Shown in pieces: positions 32,043-41,013 of a stretch of 64,000 nt of DNA. The stretch lies in assembly GCA_040756995.1 (NCBI GenBank), contig JBFLYK010000023.1:1-64000 (forward strand), in the 5' to 3' direction. The notes below the pieces were generated by a model. That model had not been told where the DNA came from. It did not search any database and worked only from the letters and a program-made list of their open reading frames with translations. The stretch comes from BP-133 sp040756995. Its GTDB lineage: Bacteria > Actinomycetota > Acidimicrobiia > IMCC26256 > BP-133. Positions within the stretch are counted from its first letter, which is position 1; every line of letters starts with the position of its first letter. Made by a program: the position numbers and the translations under genes.

Positions 32043-33349
32043 GCCCCGGACGGCGCCTGAGGAGGGGCTCCGGACGGCAGCCGCCGGAGGACGAAGATCG
32101 TGCCCCAGGTGAGCAGGGCGTAGACGACGACGAGGAAGTACAGGCCGAGACGGATGTTGGGCGCGGTGGTCACGGCCTCGGAGACCCGCATGACCTTCCA
32201 CACGATCCACGGCTGTCGCCCGACCTCGGTGACGATCCAGCCCGCCTCCAGGGCGATCGGCGCCGCGAACCCGGCCGCCACCGCCGCCCGGTGGAACCAC
32301 CGTGACGCCGGCAGCGTCCGCGTCCGCCACCACACGATGGCGAACCAGAGGCTGACGGCCAGCATGCCGAAGCCGAGGGCCACCATGACCTGGAAGGCGT
32401 TCCGGACGACGGCGACCGGCGGCCGCTGGTCGGCCGGCACGTCGTCGAGACCGGCGATGAGCGCGTCGGGGTCATGGTGGGCCAGCAGCGACAGGCCCTT
32501 GGGGATCTCCACACCGCCGTAGACCCGTCCGTTGAAGTACAGGCCGCCGACGGTCAGGGGCGCGCCCCGCTGGGTTTCGTGGAGCCCCTCGAGGGCGGCC
32601 AGCTTCACCGGCTGACGCTCGGCCAGGAAGCGGGCCGCCCAGTCGCCCACGCCGATCTGGATGGGCGTGATCACCGCCGCCAGGGTGAACGGCACGAGGA
32701 AGCCCAATCGGTGGTACCGGTCGCGCCGGCCCTTGAGCCAACCGGCGGCGTAGACGGCGGCGACGCCGAAGCCGGCCACCATGAAGGCGGCCAGGATCAT
32801 GTGCGTCGTCTGCACCGGGGTGGCGGGGTTGAACATGGCCGCCCACGGATCGGGGTCGACGACGTTGCCGGCCTCGTCGAGGCTGAATCCGGTCGGCTGG
32901 TTCATCCAGGCGTTGGCCGTGACCACGAACCAGGCCGAGGCGAGCCCGGCGATCACGATCGGCACGCCGGTCAGCAGGTGGACCCGGGGCGAGAGCCGGT
33001 CCCAGCCGTAGAGGTAGAGCCCGACGAAGATCGCCTCGATGAAGAAGGCGATGCCCTCGATGGCGAACGGAAGGCCGATGACCTCGCCGAAGCGGCCCAT
33101 GAACTTCGGCCAGAGGATCCCGAGCTCGAAGGACAGGATCGTGCCCGAGACGGCGCCGACGGCGAAGAGCACCCCGAGCGCCTTGGTCCAGGCCCGGGCC
33201 AGGGCGGTGTAGACCGGGTCACCGGTGCGCAGCGCCCGCCATTCCGCCAGCAGCACGATGAGCGGGAAGCCGACCCCGTAGCAGGCAATGACGATGTGCC
33301 AGCCCAGCGAGAGGGCCATCTGCGACCGGGCAGCCAACAGATCGGGCAT
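32039..33349 (-). CDS. cydA: Cytochrome bd oxidase subunit I
   Basis: 436 aa with about nine transmembrane helices. The heme ligand His is in SLGWHIVIACY (His18). The LPFAIEGIAFFIEAIF helix carries the conserved Glu residues, and GRQPWIVWKVMR marks the conserved C-terminal loop. The Q-loop is short, as in CioA-type or short-Q-loop oxidases. It oxidises menaquinol with O2. Start ATG 33349 has TAGCGT 9 nt upstream (33364-33359) and no ribosome-binding site, suggesting a near-leaderless transcript. Confidence 0.93.
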   Translation of the reverse strand: MPDLLAARSQMALSLGWHIVIACYGVGFPLIVLLAEWRALRTGDPVYTALARAWTKALGVLFAVGAVSGTILSFELGILWPKFMGRFGEVIGLPFAIEGIAFFIEAIFVGLYLYGWDRLSPRVHLLTGVPIVIAGLASAWFVVTANAWMNQPTGFSLDEAGNVVDPDPWAAMFNPATPVQTTHMILAAFMVAGFGVAAVYAAGWLKGRRDRYHRLGFLVPFTLAAVITPIQIGVGDWAARFLAERQPVKLAALEGLHETQRGAPLTVGGLYFNGRVYGGVEIPKGLSLLAHHDPDALIAGLDDVPADQRPPVAVVRNAFQVMVALGFGMLAVSLWFAIVWWRTRTLPASRWFHRAAVAAGFAAPIALEAGWIVTEVGRQPWIVWKVMRVSEAVTTAPNIRLGLYFLVVVYALLTWGTIFVLRRLPSGAPPQAPSGA

Positions 33350-33394
33350 CCGCCGTCGACGCTACCCGGCGGGCCGGCGGATGCCCGGAACCGC

Positions 33395-34294
33395 TCAGCC
33401 CATCAGGTGCTGCACCAGCCAGTCGCGCGCCGCCCCCGACGACAGTTCGAAGTCGGGCCCGGTGTAGGCCCCGAAGTGGCCGCCGGGCAGGATCACCAGC
33501 TTCTTGGGTTCGAGGGCCCGCTCGTAGGCCTCGAGGGCCAGGTCGGCCGGGGTGAGCACGTCGCCCGCCGCCACCACCATCAGCAGCGGCGTCGGCGCGA
33601 TCCGGTCGATGTAGATGCCGGGCTCGTACTCCATGAGCATCTCGACCGTCCGCAGCGTCACCTCGTTGCGCCACGACGGCGCCCGGGTCTCCCCCGTTTC
33701 GGTGAACCACTGCCAGGAGTCGGGAGTGGGCAGCGAGCTGGGGGCCAGCGGATCCTCGGCCACGACGGGGATCATCCCGGGCTCCTTGCCGGCGAAGCGG
33801 GCTTCCCGGTCGGCGTCGAGCTGGGCCCGGACGAGCGGTAGAAAGTCGCTGCGGATCAGCCGCTGCACGTTCTTGAATCCGCTGATCAGCGGCACCTGCG
33901 AGACCACGCACTTGATCCGCTTGTCGATGGCACCGAGGACGAGGACGTGCCCGCCGCTGTAGCTGGAGCCCCACACGCCGATGCGGTCCCGGTCGATGCC
34001 CGGCAGCGTCTGCATGTAGCTGATGGCGTGGCGGTAGTCCCGCACCTGGGCCCAGGGGTCGATCTCCTGGCGGGGCTCCCCGTCACTGGCCCCGAAGTTG
34101 CGGTTGTCGAACACCAGCGCGGCGAGGCCGGCCTGGGCGAAGACTTCGGCGAACGAGTCGAGGTACATCTCCTTGGTGGCCGAGAAGCCGTGGGCCATCA
34201 CCACCCCCGGGGCGACCGCGTCCCCATCCGGGCGGTACAGCCAGCCCCGCAGCGTCGTTCCCTCGGCGTTGAACTCCACATCGGTGCGGTTCAT
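33395..34294 (-). CDS. Alpha/beta hydrolase (dienelactone-hydrolase / S15-like)
   Basis: 299 aa. The N-terminal VVMAHGFSATKEMYLDSFAE supplies the oxyanion region, VWGSSYSGGHVL the nucleophile Ser, VVAAGDVLTPADL the Asp, and LPGGHFGAYTG the His. The layout resembles dienelactone hydrolases and acyl-peptide or cocaine-esterase-like enzymes. The substrate is unknown. AGGAGG six nt before ATG 34294 fixes the start; an upstream extension runs into the divergent gene. Divergent to the AhpD-like gene. Confidence 0.87.
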   Translation of the reverse strand: MNRTDVEFNAEGTTLRGWLYRPDGDAVAPGVVMAHGFSATKEMYLDSFAEVFAQAGLAALVFDNRNFGASDGEPRQEIDPWAQVRDYRHAISYMQTLPGIDRDRIGVWGSSYSGGHVLVLGAIDKRIKCVVSQVPLISGFKNVQRLIRSDFLPLVRAQLDADREARFAGKEPGMIPVVAEDPLAPSSLPTPDSWQWFTETGETRAPSWRNEVTLRTVEMLMEYEPGIYIDRIAPTPLLMVVAAGDVLTPADLALEAYERALEPKKLVILPGGHFGAYTGPDFELSSGAARDWLVQHLMG

Positions 34295-34335
34295 CAACGA
34301 CCTCCTCAGTCTGAAACCCCCCGTGACCGGAGGGG

Positions 34336-34342
34336 TAGCGTA
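34336..34342. promoter_or_regulatory. Candidate -10 (TAGCGTA) for the AhpD-like gene, symmetric
   Basis: TAGCGT on the plus strand ends 7 nt before ATG 34349, which has no Shine-Dalgarno, so that transcript is probably leaderless. On the minus strand TACGCT (34342-34337) could serve the hydrolase gene, which does have a Shine-Dalgarno and would then have a leader of roughly 35 nt. Confidence 0.45.
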
Positions 34343-34348
34343 CGACTC

Positions 34349-34918
34349 ATGGCCGACGAGCGCATCAGCTGGTTTCCCGTACTGGAGGACGCCGAGCTCG
34401 AGGAGCCGGAACGGAAGCTGTTCGCCAAGGCGAACGAGGTGATCGGCTTCGTTCCGAACGTCTTCCGCACCTACGCCTGGCGGCCGGAGCGGTTGCGGGC
34501 GTGGTTCGCGCATTTCAAGAGCGTGATGGAGGGTACCGACGGGCTCTCGGCCCGGGAGCGGGAGATGATCTCGGTCGCCGTGTCGATGGCCAACGGCTGC
34601 CTCTACTGCCTCGTGGCCCACGGCGCCGCCCTCCGGGAGGCCTCCGACGACAAGGTCGAGGCCGACCGCATCACGCTCGACTACCGCCGGGCCGACCTGA
34701 CCAGCCGGGAGCGGGCGATCCTCGACTACGCCGTCAAGGTCACCAGAGCGCCGGGCGACTGCGACGAAGCGGACATCGAGGCCCTGCGGGCCGAGGGACT
34801 GTCGGACCACGACATCTGGGACGTCATCGAGGTCGCGGCCATGTACAACTTCACCAACCGGCTGGCCATGGCCACCGGCATGATGCCCAACCGGGAGTAC
34901 CACGGCCTGGCCCGCTGA
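34349..34918 (+). CDS. AhpD-like carboxymuconolactone-decarboxylase-family protein (peroxidase-related)
   Basis: 189 aa. The redox motif NGCLYCLVAHGAALRE (CxxC followed by H) is the AhpD-type active site. The surrounding LSAREREMISVAVSMA and DHDIWDVIEVAAMYNFTNR helices match the 'uncharacterised peroxidase-related' branch of the CMD family. It probably reduces hydroperoxides or acts in thiol redox. It is divergently transcribed from an alpha/beta hydrolase. The start is ATG 34349. Confidence 0.85.
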   Translation: MADERISWFPVLEDAELEEPERKLFAKANEVIGFVPNVFRTYAWRPERLRAWFAHFKSVMEGTDGLSAREREMISVAVSMANGCLYCLVAHGAALREASDDKVEADRITLDYRRADLTSRERAILDYAVKVTRAPGDCDEADIEALRAEGLSDHDIWDVIEVAAMYNFTNRLAMATGMMPNREYHGLAR

Positions 34919-34981
34919 CACCCTTGTCGTCTCTTCCGCCAAGGTCGATCATGGCGGGAGGAATCGACAAGGAGGCGGCCG

Positions 34982-35416
34982 GTGAAGGTCGAGAACATCC
35001 TCCACTCCAAGGGCTGGGCGGTCGAGACGATTTCCAGCGGGGCCTCCATGGCCCAGGCCGTCCACCGGCTCACGTCGGCGGCCATCGGCGCGCTGGTCGT
35101 CACCGACGACGGGGAGACGGTGGACGGGCTGCTGTCGGAGCGCGACGTCGTCTGGGCGCTCTCCCGGCACGGTGGAAACCTGCTCGATCTCAATGTGGCG
35201 GATTGCATGACCCGGGGCACCCCGGTCTGCTCGCCGGAGGCCACTGTCCAGGAAGCGATGGCCGAGATGACGCGGCGGCGGCAGCGCCATATCCCCGTCC
35301 TCAAGGACGGGAAGCTGTGCGGCCTCATCAGCCTGGGTGACGTGGTCAAGCACCGGCTCGACGAGCTCGAACTCGAAGCGAACGTCCTCCGGGACGCCTA
35401 CTTCATCCGCGGCTGA
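34982..35416 (+). CDS. Two-CBS-domain protein
   Basis: 144 aa made of two CBS modules: SAAIGALVVTDDGETVDGLL with SERDVVWAL, and RHIPVLKDGKLCGLISLGDV. Stand-alone CBS pairs bind adenylates and act as energy sensors or regulators, and the partner is unknown. The start is GTG 34982, with AGGAGG upstream. It follows the AhpD-like gene by 63 nt and its 3' end faces pepN. Confidence 0.88.
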   Translation: MKVENILHSKGWAVETISSGASMAQAVHRLTSAAIGALVVTDDGETVDGLLSERDVVWALSRHGGNLLDLNVADCMTRGTPVCSPEATVQEAMAEMTRRRQRHIPVLKDGKLCGLISLGDVVKHRLDELELEANVLRDAYFIRG

Positions 35417-35426
35417 CCCCCTACCG

Positions 35427-37958
35427 TCAGGCGGCGCCGGCGTCGCAGGCCCGGGCCCGGGCGGTCCGCAGTGCCTGATCGCGCCCTTCGAGCAGCAGGC
35501 GGCGGATCGGCGCCGGGATCGGCGCCACCCGGGTGAGGAACTCGTCGGTCATCTCCACCGCCCCGTCGCCCACCGGGTAGAGCATCTCGGTGAACGACAT
35601 GCCCACGTCGGGACCCCGCCGCTCCCAGATCGGCAAGAGCGCGTCGAAGTAGGACGCCGTCCACGCCTGGAGCAGTGGCTCCTGGTCCGCCTGGCGGAAG
35701 CCGCCCATTACCGCCCGCATCATGGCCAGCGGCAGATCGCCCTCGACGAGCGCCGACCACGCCTCGGCCTTCGGCGCGGCGTGGGGTTGGGCGGCCCCGG
35801 CCGCGGCGGCGTGGCGGGCGCCGGCGTCGGTGGCGTCGCGCTCCTCCTCGGCGGCGATCAGTGCCCGGGCGTCCTCGACCCCCGCCGTGGACAGTGAGCG
35901 GACGAGGGCCCAGCGCAGCTCGGTGTCGACCGCCAGGCCCTTGACACCGTCGATCGCCCGGCCGTCGAGGAGACCGCGCACAAGCGCCAGGTGGTCGTCG
36001 CCCCGGGCGGCGGCGGCGAAGGCCCGGGCATAGGCCAGCTGCACGTCGCTGCCCGGCGCCGCGGACCGCAGCGCCTCGAGGGCGTGCTCCGCCAGCCGCC
36101 GCCGGGCCGGCTCCCGGTTGGCCGGGTCGCCGAAGACGATCGCCGCCGCTTCGGCGTTGCGGAGGAGGCCGGCCACCACGGCGATCTGGTCCTCGCCGCC
36201 GAGGTTGGCCAGGACGAGATCGAGATAGCGGCGGGCCGGCAGTTCGGCGTCGCGGAGCATGTCCCAGGCCGCCGACCAGCACAGGCCCCGGGCCAGCGAG
36301 TCATCCAGCGTTCCCAGGCTCTCGGTGAGCGTGGCTAGGGAGCGGGCGTCGAGGCGGATCTTGGCGTAGGCGAGATCGCCGTCGTTGATCAGCAACAGGT
36401 CGGGAACCCGCACCCCGACGAGGTCCTCGACCGGCGTGCGGTGCCCTTCGACGTCGAACTCGACCCGGTCCCGCCGCCGCAGGCGACGTGAGCCGTCGTA
36501 GTCGTAGAGGCCCAGCGCCACCCGGTGGGAGCGCAGGGTCGGGTGGTCGGGTGGGGCCTCCTGCTCCAGAGCGAAGGAGGAGTACGTGTCGGTCCCCTGG
36601 AAGCTGGCCCGCAGCGTGTTGACGCCAGCGGTCTCCAGCCACTGCTGGGCCCACTCCCCCAGCCGGCGGCCCGAGGCCTCCTCGAGGGCGCCGAGGAAGT
36701 CGCGCAGCTCGGTGTTGCCCCAGGCGTGGCGGGCGAAGTAGTTCCGCACCCCGTCGAGGAACTCCTTCTGCCCGACCCAGGCGACCAGCTGGCGGAGCAC
36801 CGACGCCCCCTTGGCGTAGGTGATCCCGTCGAAGTTGGTCTTCATGGTCTCGATGTCGGGCGCGTCGGCCACGATCGGATGCGTCGACGGGAGCTGGTCC
36901 TGCCGGTAGGCCCACGTCTTCCAGTTGCTGGCGAACGTCGTCCAGGCCGAGCGGAACCTCGTGGCCTCCACCAGCCCCAGATAGGAGGCGAAGGTGGCGA
37001 AACTCTCGTTCAACCACAGGTCGTCCCACCATCGCATGGTCACGAGGTCGCCGAACCACATGTGGGCCATTTCGTGGAGGATCGTGTCGGCGCGTCCCTC
37101 GCGCTCCGCTTCCGTCACCTTCGACCGGAAGATGTGGCGCTCGGAGAACGTGACGCAGCCGGCGTTCTCCATGGCCCCGAAGTTGAACTCGGGGACGAAA
37201 AGCTGGTCGTACTTGCCGAAGGCGTAGGGCTGCCCGAAGGCCTCTTCGAAGAAGTCGAAGCCGGCCGCGGTGATGTCGAAGATCTCATCGGCGTCGAGGT
37301 ACTGGGCCAGCGACTGCCGGCAGTACAGCCCCATATCGATGTCGCGATGCCGACGGTGGACAGAGTGGTACGGACCGGCCACCAGCGCCGTGATGTACGT
37401 CGACATCTTCTCGGTGGTGGCGAAGCGCCACCGCCCGGCGGCGCCCTCGGCCGGACGGGCCGTGACCGCCCCGTTGGAGACCACCTCCCAACCGGTGGGG
37501 GCGTCGACCTCGAAGCAGAACGTGGCCTTCAGGTCGGGTTGATCGAAGCAGGGAAAGACGCGATGGGCGTCAAACGGCTCGAACTGCGTGTGGAGGTACA
37601 CGGCGCCGTCGACCGGATCGACGAAGCGGTGCAGCCCGACCCCGGTGTGCTCGTAGGCGTGGTCGGCCACCACCACGATCTCGTTCTCGGCGGCCAGGCC
37701 GCCGATGCGGAGCCGGCCGGCGGTGGGGTCGAAAGCATCGGCGGCCACCGGCGCACCGTTGACCGTCGCCGACTCGACCCGCAGCGCCGTGAGGTCGAGG
37801 AACGTCTCCGCTCCCGAGTCGCTGGCCCGGCACCGCAACCGGGTCTCACTGCGGAAGCTCTCCTCCCCGGTCAGGTCGAGGGTGACGTCATAGTGGAGGT
37901 CGTCGAGGAGGCGGGCCCGTTCGGCGGCCTCGGAGCGCAGAAGATTGTTCTCAGCCAC
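35427..37958 (-). CDS. pepN: Aminopeptidase N (M1 zinc metallopeptidase)
   Basis: 843 aa from GTG 37958 (a TTG at 37964 is also possible). The substrate-anchoring GAMENAG, the zinc motif HEMAH and the downstream NESFA Glu (HExxH-x18-E) are intact. The C-terminal ERAP1-like helical domain follows from about residue 525. The length is usual for actinobacterial PepN. It removes N-terminal amino acids from peptides in the cytoplasm. TAGCCT 9 nt before the GTG (37973-37968) and no Shine-Dalgarno suggest a leaderless mRNA. Confidence 0.94.
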   Translation of the reverse strand: MAENNLLRSEAAERARLLDDLHYDVTLDLTGEESFRSETRLRCRASDSGAETFLDLTALRVESATVNGAPVAADAFDPTAGRLRIGGLAAENEIVVVADHAYEHTGVGLHRFVDPVDGAVYLHTQFEPFDAHRVFPCFDQPDLKATFCFEVDAPTGWEVVSNGAVTARPAEGAAGRWRFATTEKMSTYITALVAGPYHSVHRRHRDIDMGLYCRQSLAQYLDADEIFDITAAGFDFFEEAFGQPYAFGKYDQLFVPEFNFGAMENAGCVTFSERHIFRSKVTEAEREGRADTILHEMAHMWFGDLVTMRWWDDLWLNESFATFASYLGLVEATRFRSAWTTFASNWKTWAYRQDQLPSTHPIVADAPDIETMKTNFDGITYAKGASVLRQLVAWVGQKEFLDGVRNYFARHAWGNTELRDFLGALEEASGRRLGEWAQQWLETAGVNTLRASFQGTDTYSSFALEQEAPPDHPTLRSHRVALGLYDYDGSRRLRRRDRVEFDVEGHRTPVEDLVGVRVPDLLLINDGDLAYAKIRLDARSLATLTESLGTLDDSLARGLCWSAAWDMLRDAELPARRYLDLVLANLGGEDQIAVVAGLLRNAEAAAIVFGDPANREPARRRLAEHALEALRSAAPGSDVQLAYARAFAAAARGDDHLALVRGLLDGRAIDGVKGLAVDTELRWALVRSLSTAGVEDARALIAAEEERDATDAGARHAAAAGAAQPHAAPKAEAWSALVEGDLPLAMMRAVMGGFRQADQEPLLQAWTASYFDALLPIWERRGPDVGMSFTEMLYPVGDGAVEMTDEFLTRVAPIPAPIRRLLLEGRDQALRTARARACDAGAA

Positions 37959-38026
37959 GGTCAAGGGAGGCTAGTGGGGGTTATGCCCGCGTGGCCTACA
38001 GCGCCCCGGGCTGCGACCATGGGTGC

Positions 38027-39436
38027 ATGCGCCGGGGAATCGCCTATCTGCTCGTGGCTCTCCTCGGCGCGGCTGCCGGGCTGCTGGCCCTCGGCACGGT
38101 CACCGTGGCCCACGGGCGCGTCGGGCCGGGCCGGGTGGCGGTGCGGGCCCACCTCGGCGACAGCCGGACGGAGCTCCGCCTTCCCCCGCTGGGTCAGATC
38201 TCGGCCGCCACCCACTTCGCACCGGTCACCCTGACCGGTCAAGTCAACGAGCTGAGCCCCGACCGCCTCCAGGATCTCCTGAAGACGGACGACCCCGGCG
38301 ACCGGCTCCGGTCCGAGGTGTCGGCCGACCTGGAGCCGCTGTTGCGGGCCTTCGCCTGGCGGGCGTTGGTCACCGCCCTCGTGGCCGGCGCGCTGGCCGG
38401 AGCGCTCGTCCCCCGCCGGCGCTGGACCCATGCGCTGACCGGCGCGGGCGGAGCCGTGGTGGCGATCACCCTCCTGCTCGGGGGCGCCTGGCGGGGTTAC
38501 GACGCCGAGGCCTTCGACAAGGCCCGCTTCGAAGGGCCGCTGGAACGGGCCCCGTCCCTCCTCGCCACCGTGCGGAAGCACGTCGACGACATCGACGACG
38601 TCCGCAAGCGTGTCCGGGTCCTCGGCGACCAGGTGGCCGAGCTGTACTCGGTGGCCAGCTCGCAGGTCGGGGGGCCGGTGGCCGGCGACGAAGTCCGCAT
38701 TCTGCACATCAGCGACATCCACTCGAACCCGTTGGGTCTGGAGGTGGCCCGCCGGCTGGCCGAGCACTTCAAGGTCGCCGCCGTCCTCGACACCGGCGAC
38801 CTCACGTCGTTCGGGCTGCCCCTCGAAGGGCGCCTCGGCGAGCTGGTGGCCACCATCAAGGTTCCGTACCTTCTCGTGCCCGGCAACCACGACTCGACCG
38901 AGAACCGTCAGGCGCTGGCCGGCGTCGACAACGTCCAGCTCCTCGACGGCACGGTGGCCGAGGTGGCCGGCGTCCGCATTCTCGGCATCGGCGATCCGGC
39001 CTTCACCGCCACCAACGAGACCAGCACCGCCGAAGCGGCGGCCATCAAGCGGGAGCACGCCCCGGCGGTGGCGGCCCGGGTCCAGGAGCTCCGCCCCGAC
39101 GTCCTGGCCGTCCACGACCCGCTCCTCGGAGAAGCGTCACAGGGCCACGTGCCGCTCATCGTCGCCGGCCACACGCACAAGAACACCGCCGTTCGCCGCA
39201 ACGGCACGCTGGTCCTCACCGTGGGGTCGACGGGCGCCACCGGCCTCGGCTCGTTCACCGTCGACACCGGCAGCCCCTACGAGGCGGAGCTGCTCCATTT
39301 CGTCGCCGGGGACCTCGTCGCCGCCGACCGCATCGACCTCCACGGAGTCGGCGGTGCCTTCCGCATCGAGCGCCAGATCGTTCCGCCGCCCGGCGAAGCA
39401 CCGGAGCTGGCCACGCCGCGGGGACAACTGCCCTAG
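38027..39436 (+). CDS. Membrane-anchored metallophosphoesterase
   Basis: 469 aa. There is an N-terminal transmembrane helix (about residues 3-25). A further membrane segment pair lies around 105-150 (WRALVTALVAGALAGALV, then VVAITLLLGGAW). A phosphoesterase domain follows from about 225: LHISDIHSNP, LDTGDLTSFG, LVPGNHDST and VAGHTHKNT. The catalytic domain is probably extracellular or faces the envelope. The substrate is unknown. The start is taken at ATG 38027 just before the first membrane helix; an in-frame upstream extension of 12 residues is possible. Divergent from pepN. Confidence 0.82.
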   Translation: MRRGIAYLLVALLGAAAGLLALGTVTVAHGRVGPGRVAVRAHLGDSRTELRLPPLGQISAATHFAPVTLTGQVNELSPDRLQDLLKTDDPGDRLRSEVSADLEPLLRAFAWRALVTALVAGALAGALVPRRRWTHALTGAGGAVVAITLLLGGAWRGYDAEAFDKARFEGPLERAPSLLATVRKHVDDIDDVRKRVRVLGDQVAELYSVASSQVGGPVAGDEVRILHISDIHSNPLGLEVARRLAEHFKVAAVLDTGDLTSFGLPLEGRLGELVATIKVPYLLVPGNHDSTENRQALAGVDNVQLLDGTVAEVAGVRILGIGDPAFTATNETSTAEAAAIKREHAPAVAARVQELRPDVLAVHDPLLGEASQGHVPLIVAGHTHKNTAVRRNGTLVLTVGSTGATGLGSFTVDTGSPYEAELLHFVAGDLVAADRIDLHGVGGAFRIERQIVPPPGEAPELATPRGQLP

Positions 39437-39465
39437 CCCCGAAAGCACCGCGCGAGACTCCCGGC

Positions 39466-40263
39466 ATGGAACTTGCTGGAAAGGTCGCGGTGGTGACCGG
39501 TGGCGCGTCGGGCATCGGCCGGGCGATGTGTCGCCGGTTCGCCGCCGAGGGGGCATCAGTGGTCGTCGCCGACGTCGACGCCCCGGGGGCGGCGGCCGTG
39601 GCCCAGGAGACCGGAGGTCTCGCCGTTCCGGGCGACATGTCGGTCGAGGCCGACGTGACCGCGCTGGTCGACACCGCGCTGCTGAGCTTCGATCGCATCG
39701 ATCTGTTCTGCGCCAACGCCGGCATCCTGTGGGGCACCCCACCCGCCGAGCCGGCCGCCACCATCGGACCCGACGCACCGGACGAAGCCTGGGAACGGAT
39801 CTGGCGGGTCAACGTGATGGCCCACGTCTACGCCGCCCGGGCCGTCCTGCCCCCCATGATCGACCGGGGCGGCGGCCACATCCTCGTGACGGCCTCCGCC
39901 GCCGGGCTCCTGACTCTCGTCGGCAACGCGCCCTACAGCGTCACGAAGCACGCCGCGGTGGCCCTGGCCGAGTGGCTGGCCATCACCTACGGCGACCGGG
40001 GGATACGGGTCAGCTGCCTCTGCCCCCAGCTCGTGCGGACCGAGATGCTGGCCGGGGCGACGGACGCCACCCGGGAGCAGGGCCTGGGCGACATCAACGT
40101 CCTCGAACCGGAGGACGTCGCCGGGGCCGTGGTGGACGGGCTGCGGGAGGAACGGTTCCTCATCCTTCCGCAGCCCGAGGTCGCCGAGTACTTCCGCCGC
40201 AAGGCGACCGACTACGACCGTTGGCTGACGGGGATGCGCCGCTTAGCCGGGAGTGGGCGCTGA
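39466..40263 (+). CDS. Short-chain dehydrogenase/reductase (SDR)
   Basis: 265 aa. The cofactor-binding VVTGGASGIGRAM, DVDAPG after strand 2 (an Asp favours NAD(H)), the CANAG motif and the catalytic YSVTK place it in the classical SDR family. The substrate is unknown. Its last 21 nt overlap the 3' end of the convergent TetR gene, which might regulate it or a nearby gene. It is 29 nt downstream of the phosphoesterase, so it may be co-transcribed with it. Confidence 0.88.
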   Translation: MELAGKVAVVTGGASGIGRAMCRRFAAEGASVVVADVDAPGAAAVAQETGGLAVPGDMSVEADVTALVDTALLSFDRIDLFCANAGILWGTPPAEPAATIGPDAPDEAWERIWRVNVMAHVYAARAVLPPMIDRGGGHILVTASAAGLLTLVGNAPYSVTKHAAVALAEWLAITYGDRGIRVSCLCPQLVRTEMLAGATDATREQGLGDINVLEPEDVAGAVVDGLREERFLILPQPEVAEYFRRKATDYDRWLTGMRRLAGSGR

Positions 40264-40884
40264 TCCGACCCCGAACATCAGCAGCACGCTGTCGGCCACC
40301 CGCTCGAAGGCCTCCCGGTCCGGGAGCCGCCCTTCCGGCTTGAACCAGAACGGCACGAAGTTGAGGGCGCCGGTGAGGTTGTGCCGGACGACCGCCACGT
40401 CGATGTCGGCCAGCTCCCCGTCCTTCACGCCCTCGGCGATCACGGCCCGGAAAATGGCGTCGTGCTCGGCGTGCCAGTCGGCGACCCGCTCCCGGACGAC
40501 CGCCGGCCATTCGAGATGGGACAGGAACAGCCGGGAGAGTTCCGGATAGTCGACCGTGATGATCTGCAGCTGTTCGATGATCAGCCGCCGCAGCCGGTCG
40601 GGGGCGGGGCCCGGTTCGCCGGCGATGGCCTTGAGTCGCCGGATCGCCTCCTCGGCGACCGAGCCGAGGGCGGCGGTGAGCAATGCCTCTTTGCTGTCGA
40701 AATAGTGGTAGAGCGAGGCCTTGGCCAGATCGAGGCGCTCGGCGATCTCTTCCAGACTGGTGTTGTAGTAGCCCTTCTCCGCCAGCACCCCGGCCGCCAC
40801 CCGGAGGATCTCGTTGACCCGGCGTTGCCGCTTGCGGGCGACCCGCCCGAGCGGCGCAGACTCGTTGTGGGGCATGGCAGTCAT
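40243..40884 (-). CDS. TetR-family transcriptional regulator
   Basis: 213 aa. The N-terminal helix-turn-helix (SLEEIAERLDLAKASLYHYF followed by DSKEALL) is a canonical TetR domain. The C-terminal ligand domain has the FLSHLEWPAVVRERV pattern seen in regulators of fatty-acid or acyl-CoA metabolism (KstR2/FadR-like; tentative). ATG 40884 is preceded by TAGCAT 7 nt upstream (40897-40892) with no ribosome-binding site. Convergent with the SDR gene and divergent from the HAD phosphatase gene. Confidence 0.88.
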   Translation of the reverse strand: MTAMPHNESAPLGRVARKRQRRVNEILRVAAGVLAEKGYYNTSLEEIAERLDLAKASLYHYFDSKEALLTAALGSVAEEAIRRLKAIAGEPGPAPDRLRRLIIEQLQIITVDYPELSRLFLSHLEWPAVVRERVADWHAEHDAIFRAVIAEGVKDGELADIDVAVVRHNLTGALNFVPFWFKPEGRLPDREAFERVADSVLLMFGVGSAPTPG

Positions 40885-41013
40885 CCTTCGGATGCTAACC
40901 GTCTCCCCGAAGACCCCGATCGCACGTTCGGCTTTTCCGCAAGCCCTGAGGCTTCTCTCGGCGTTCACCACCGGTCGCCCTCCGTGTTCACGAAGCGGAA
41001 AGCCCCTGCCTGC

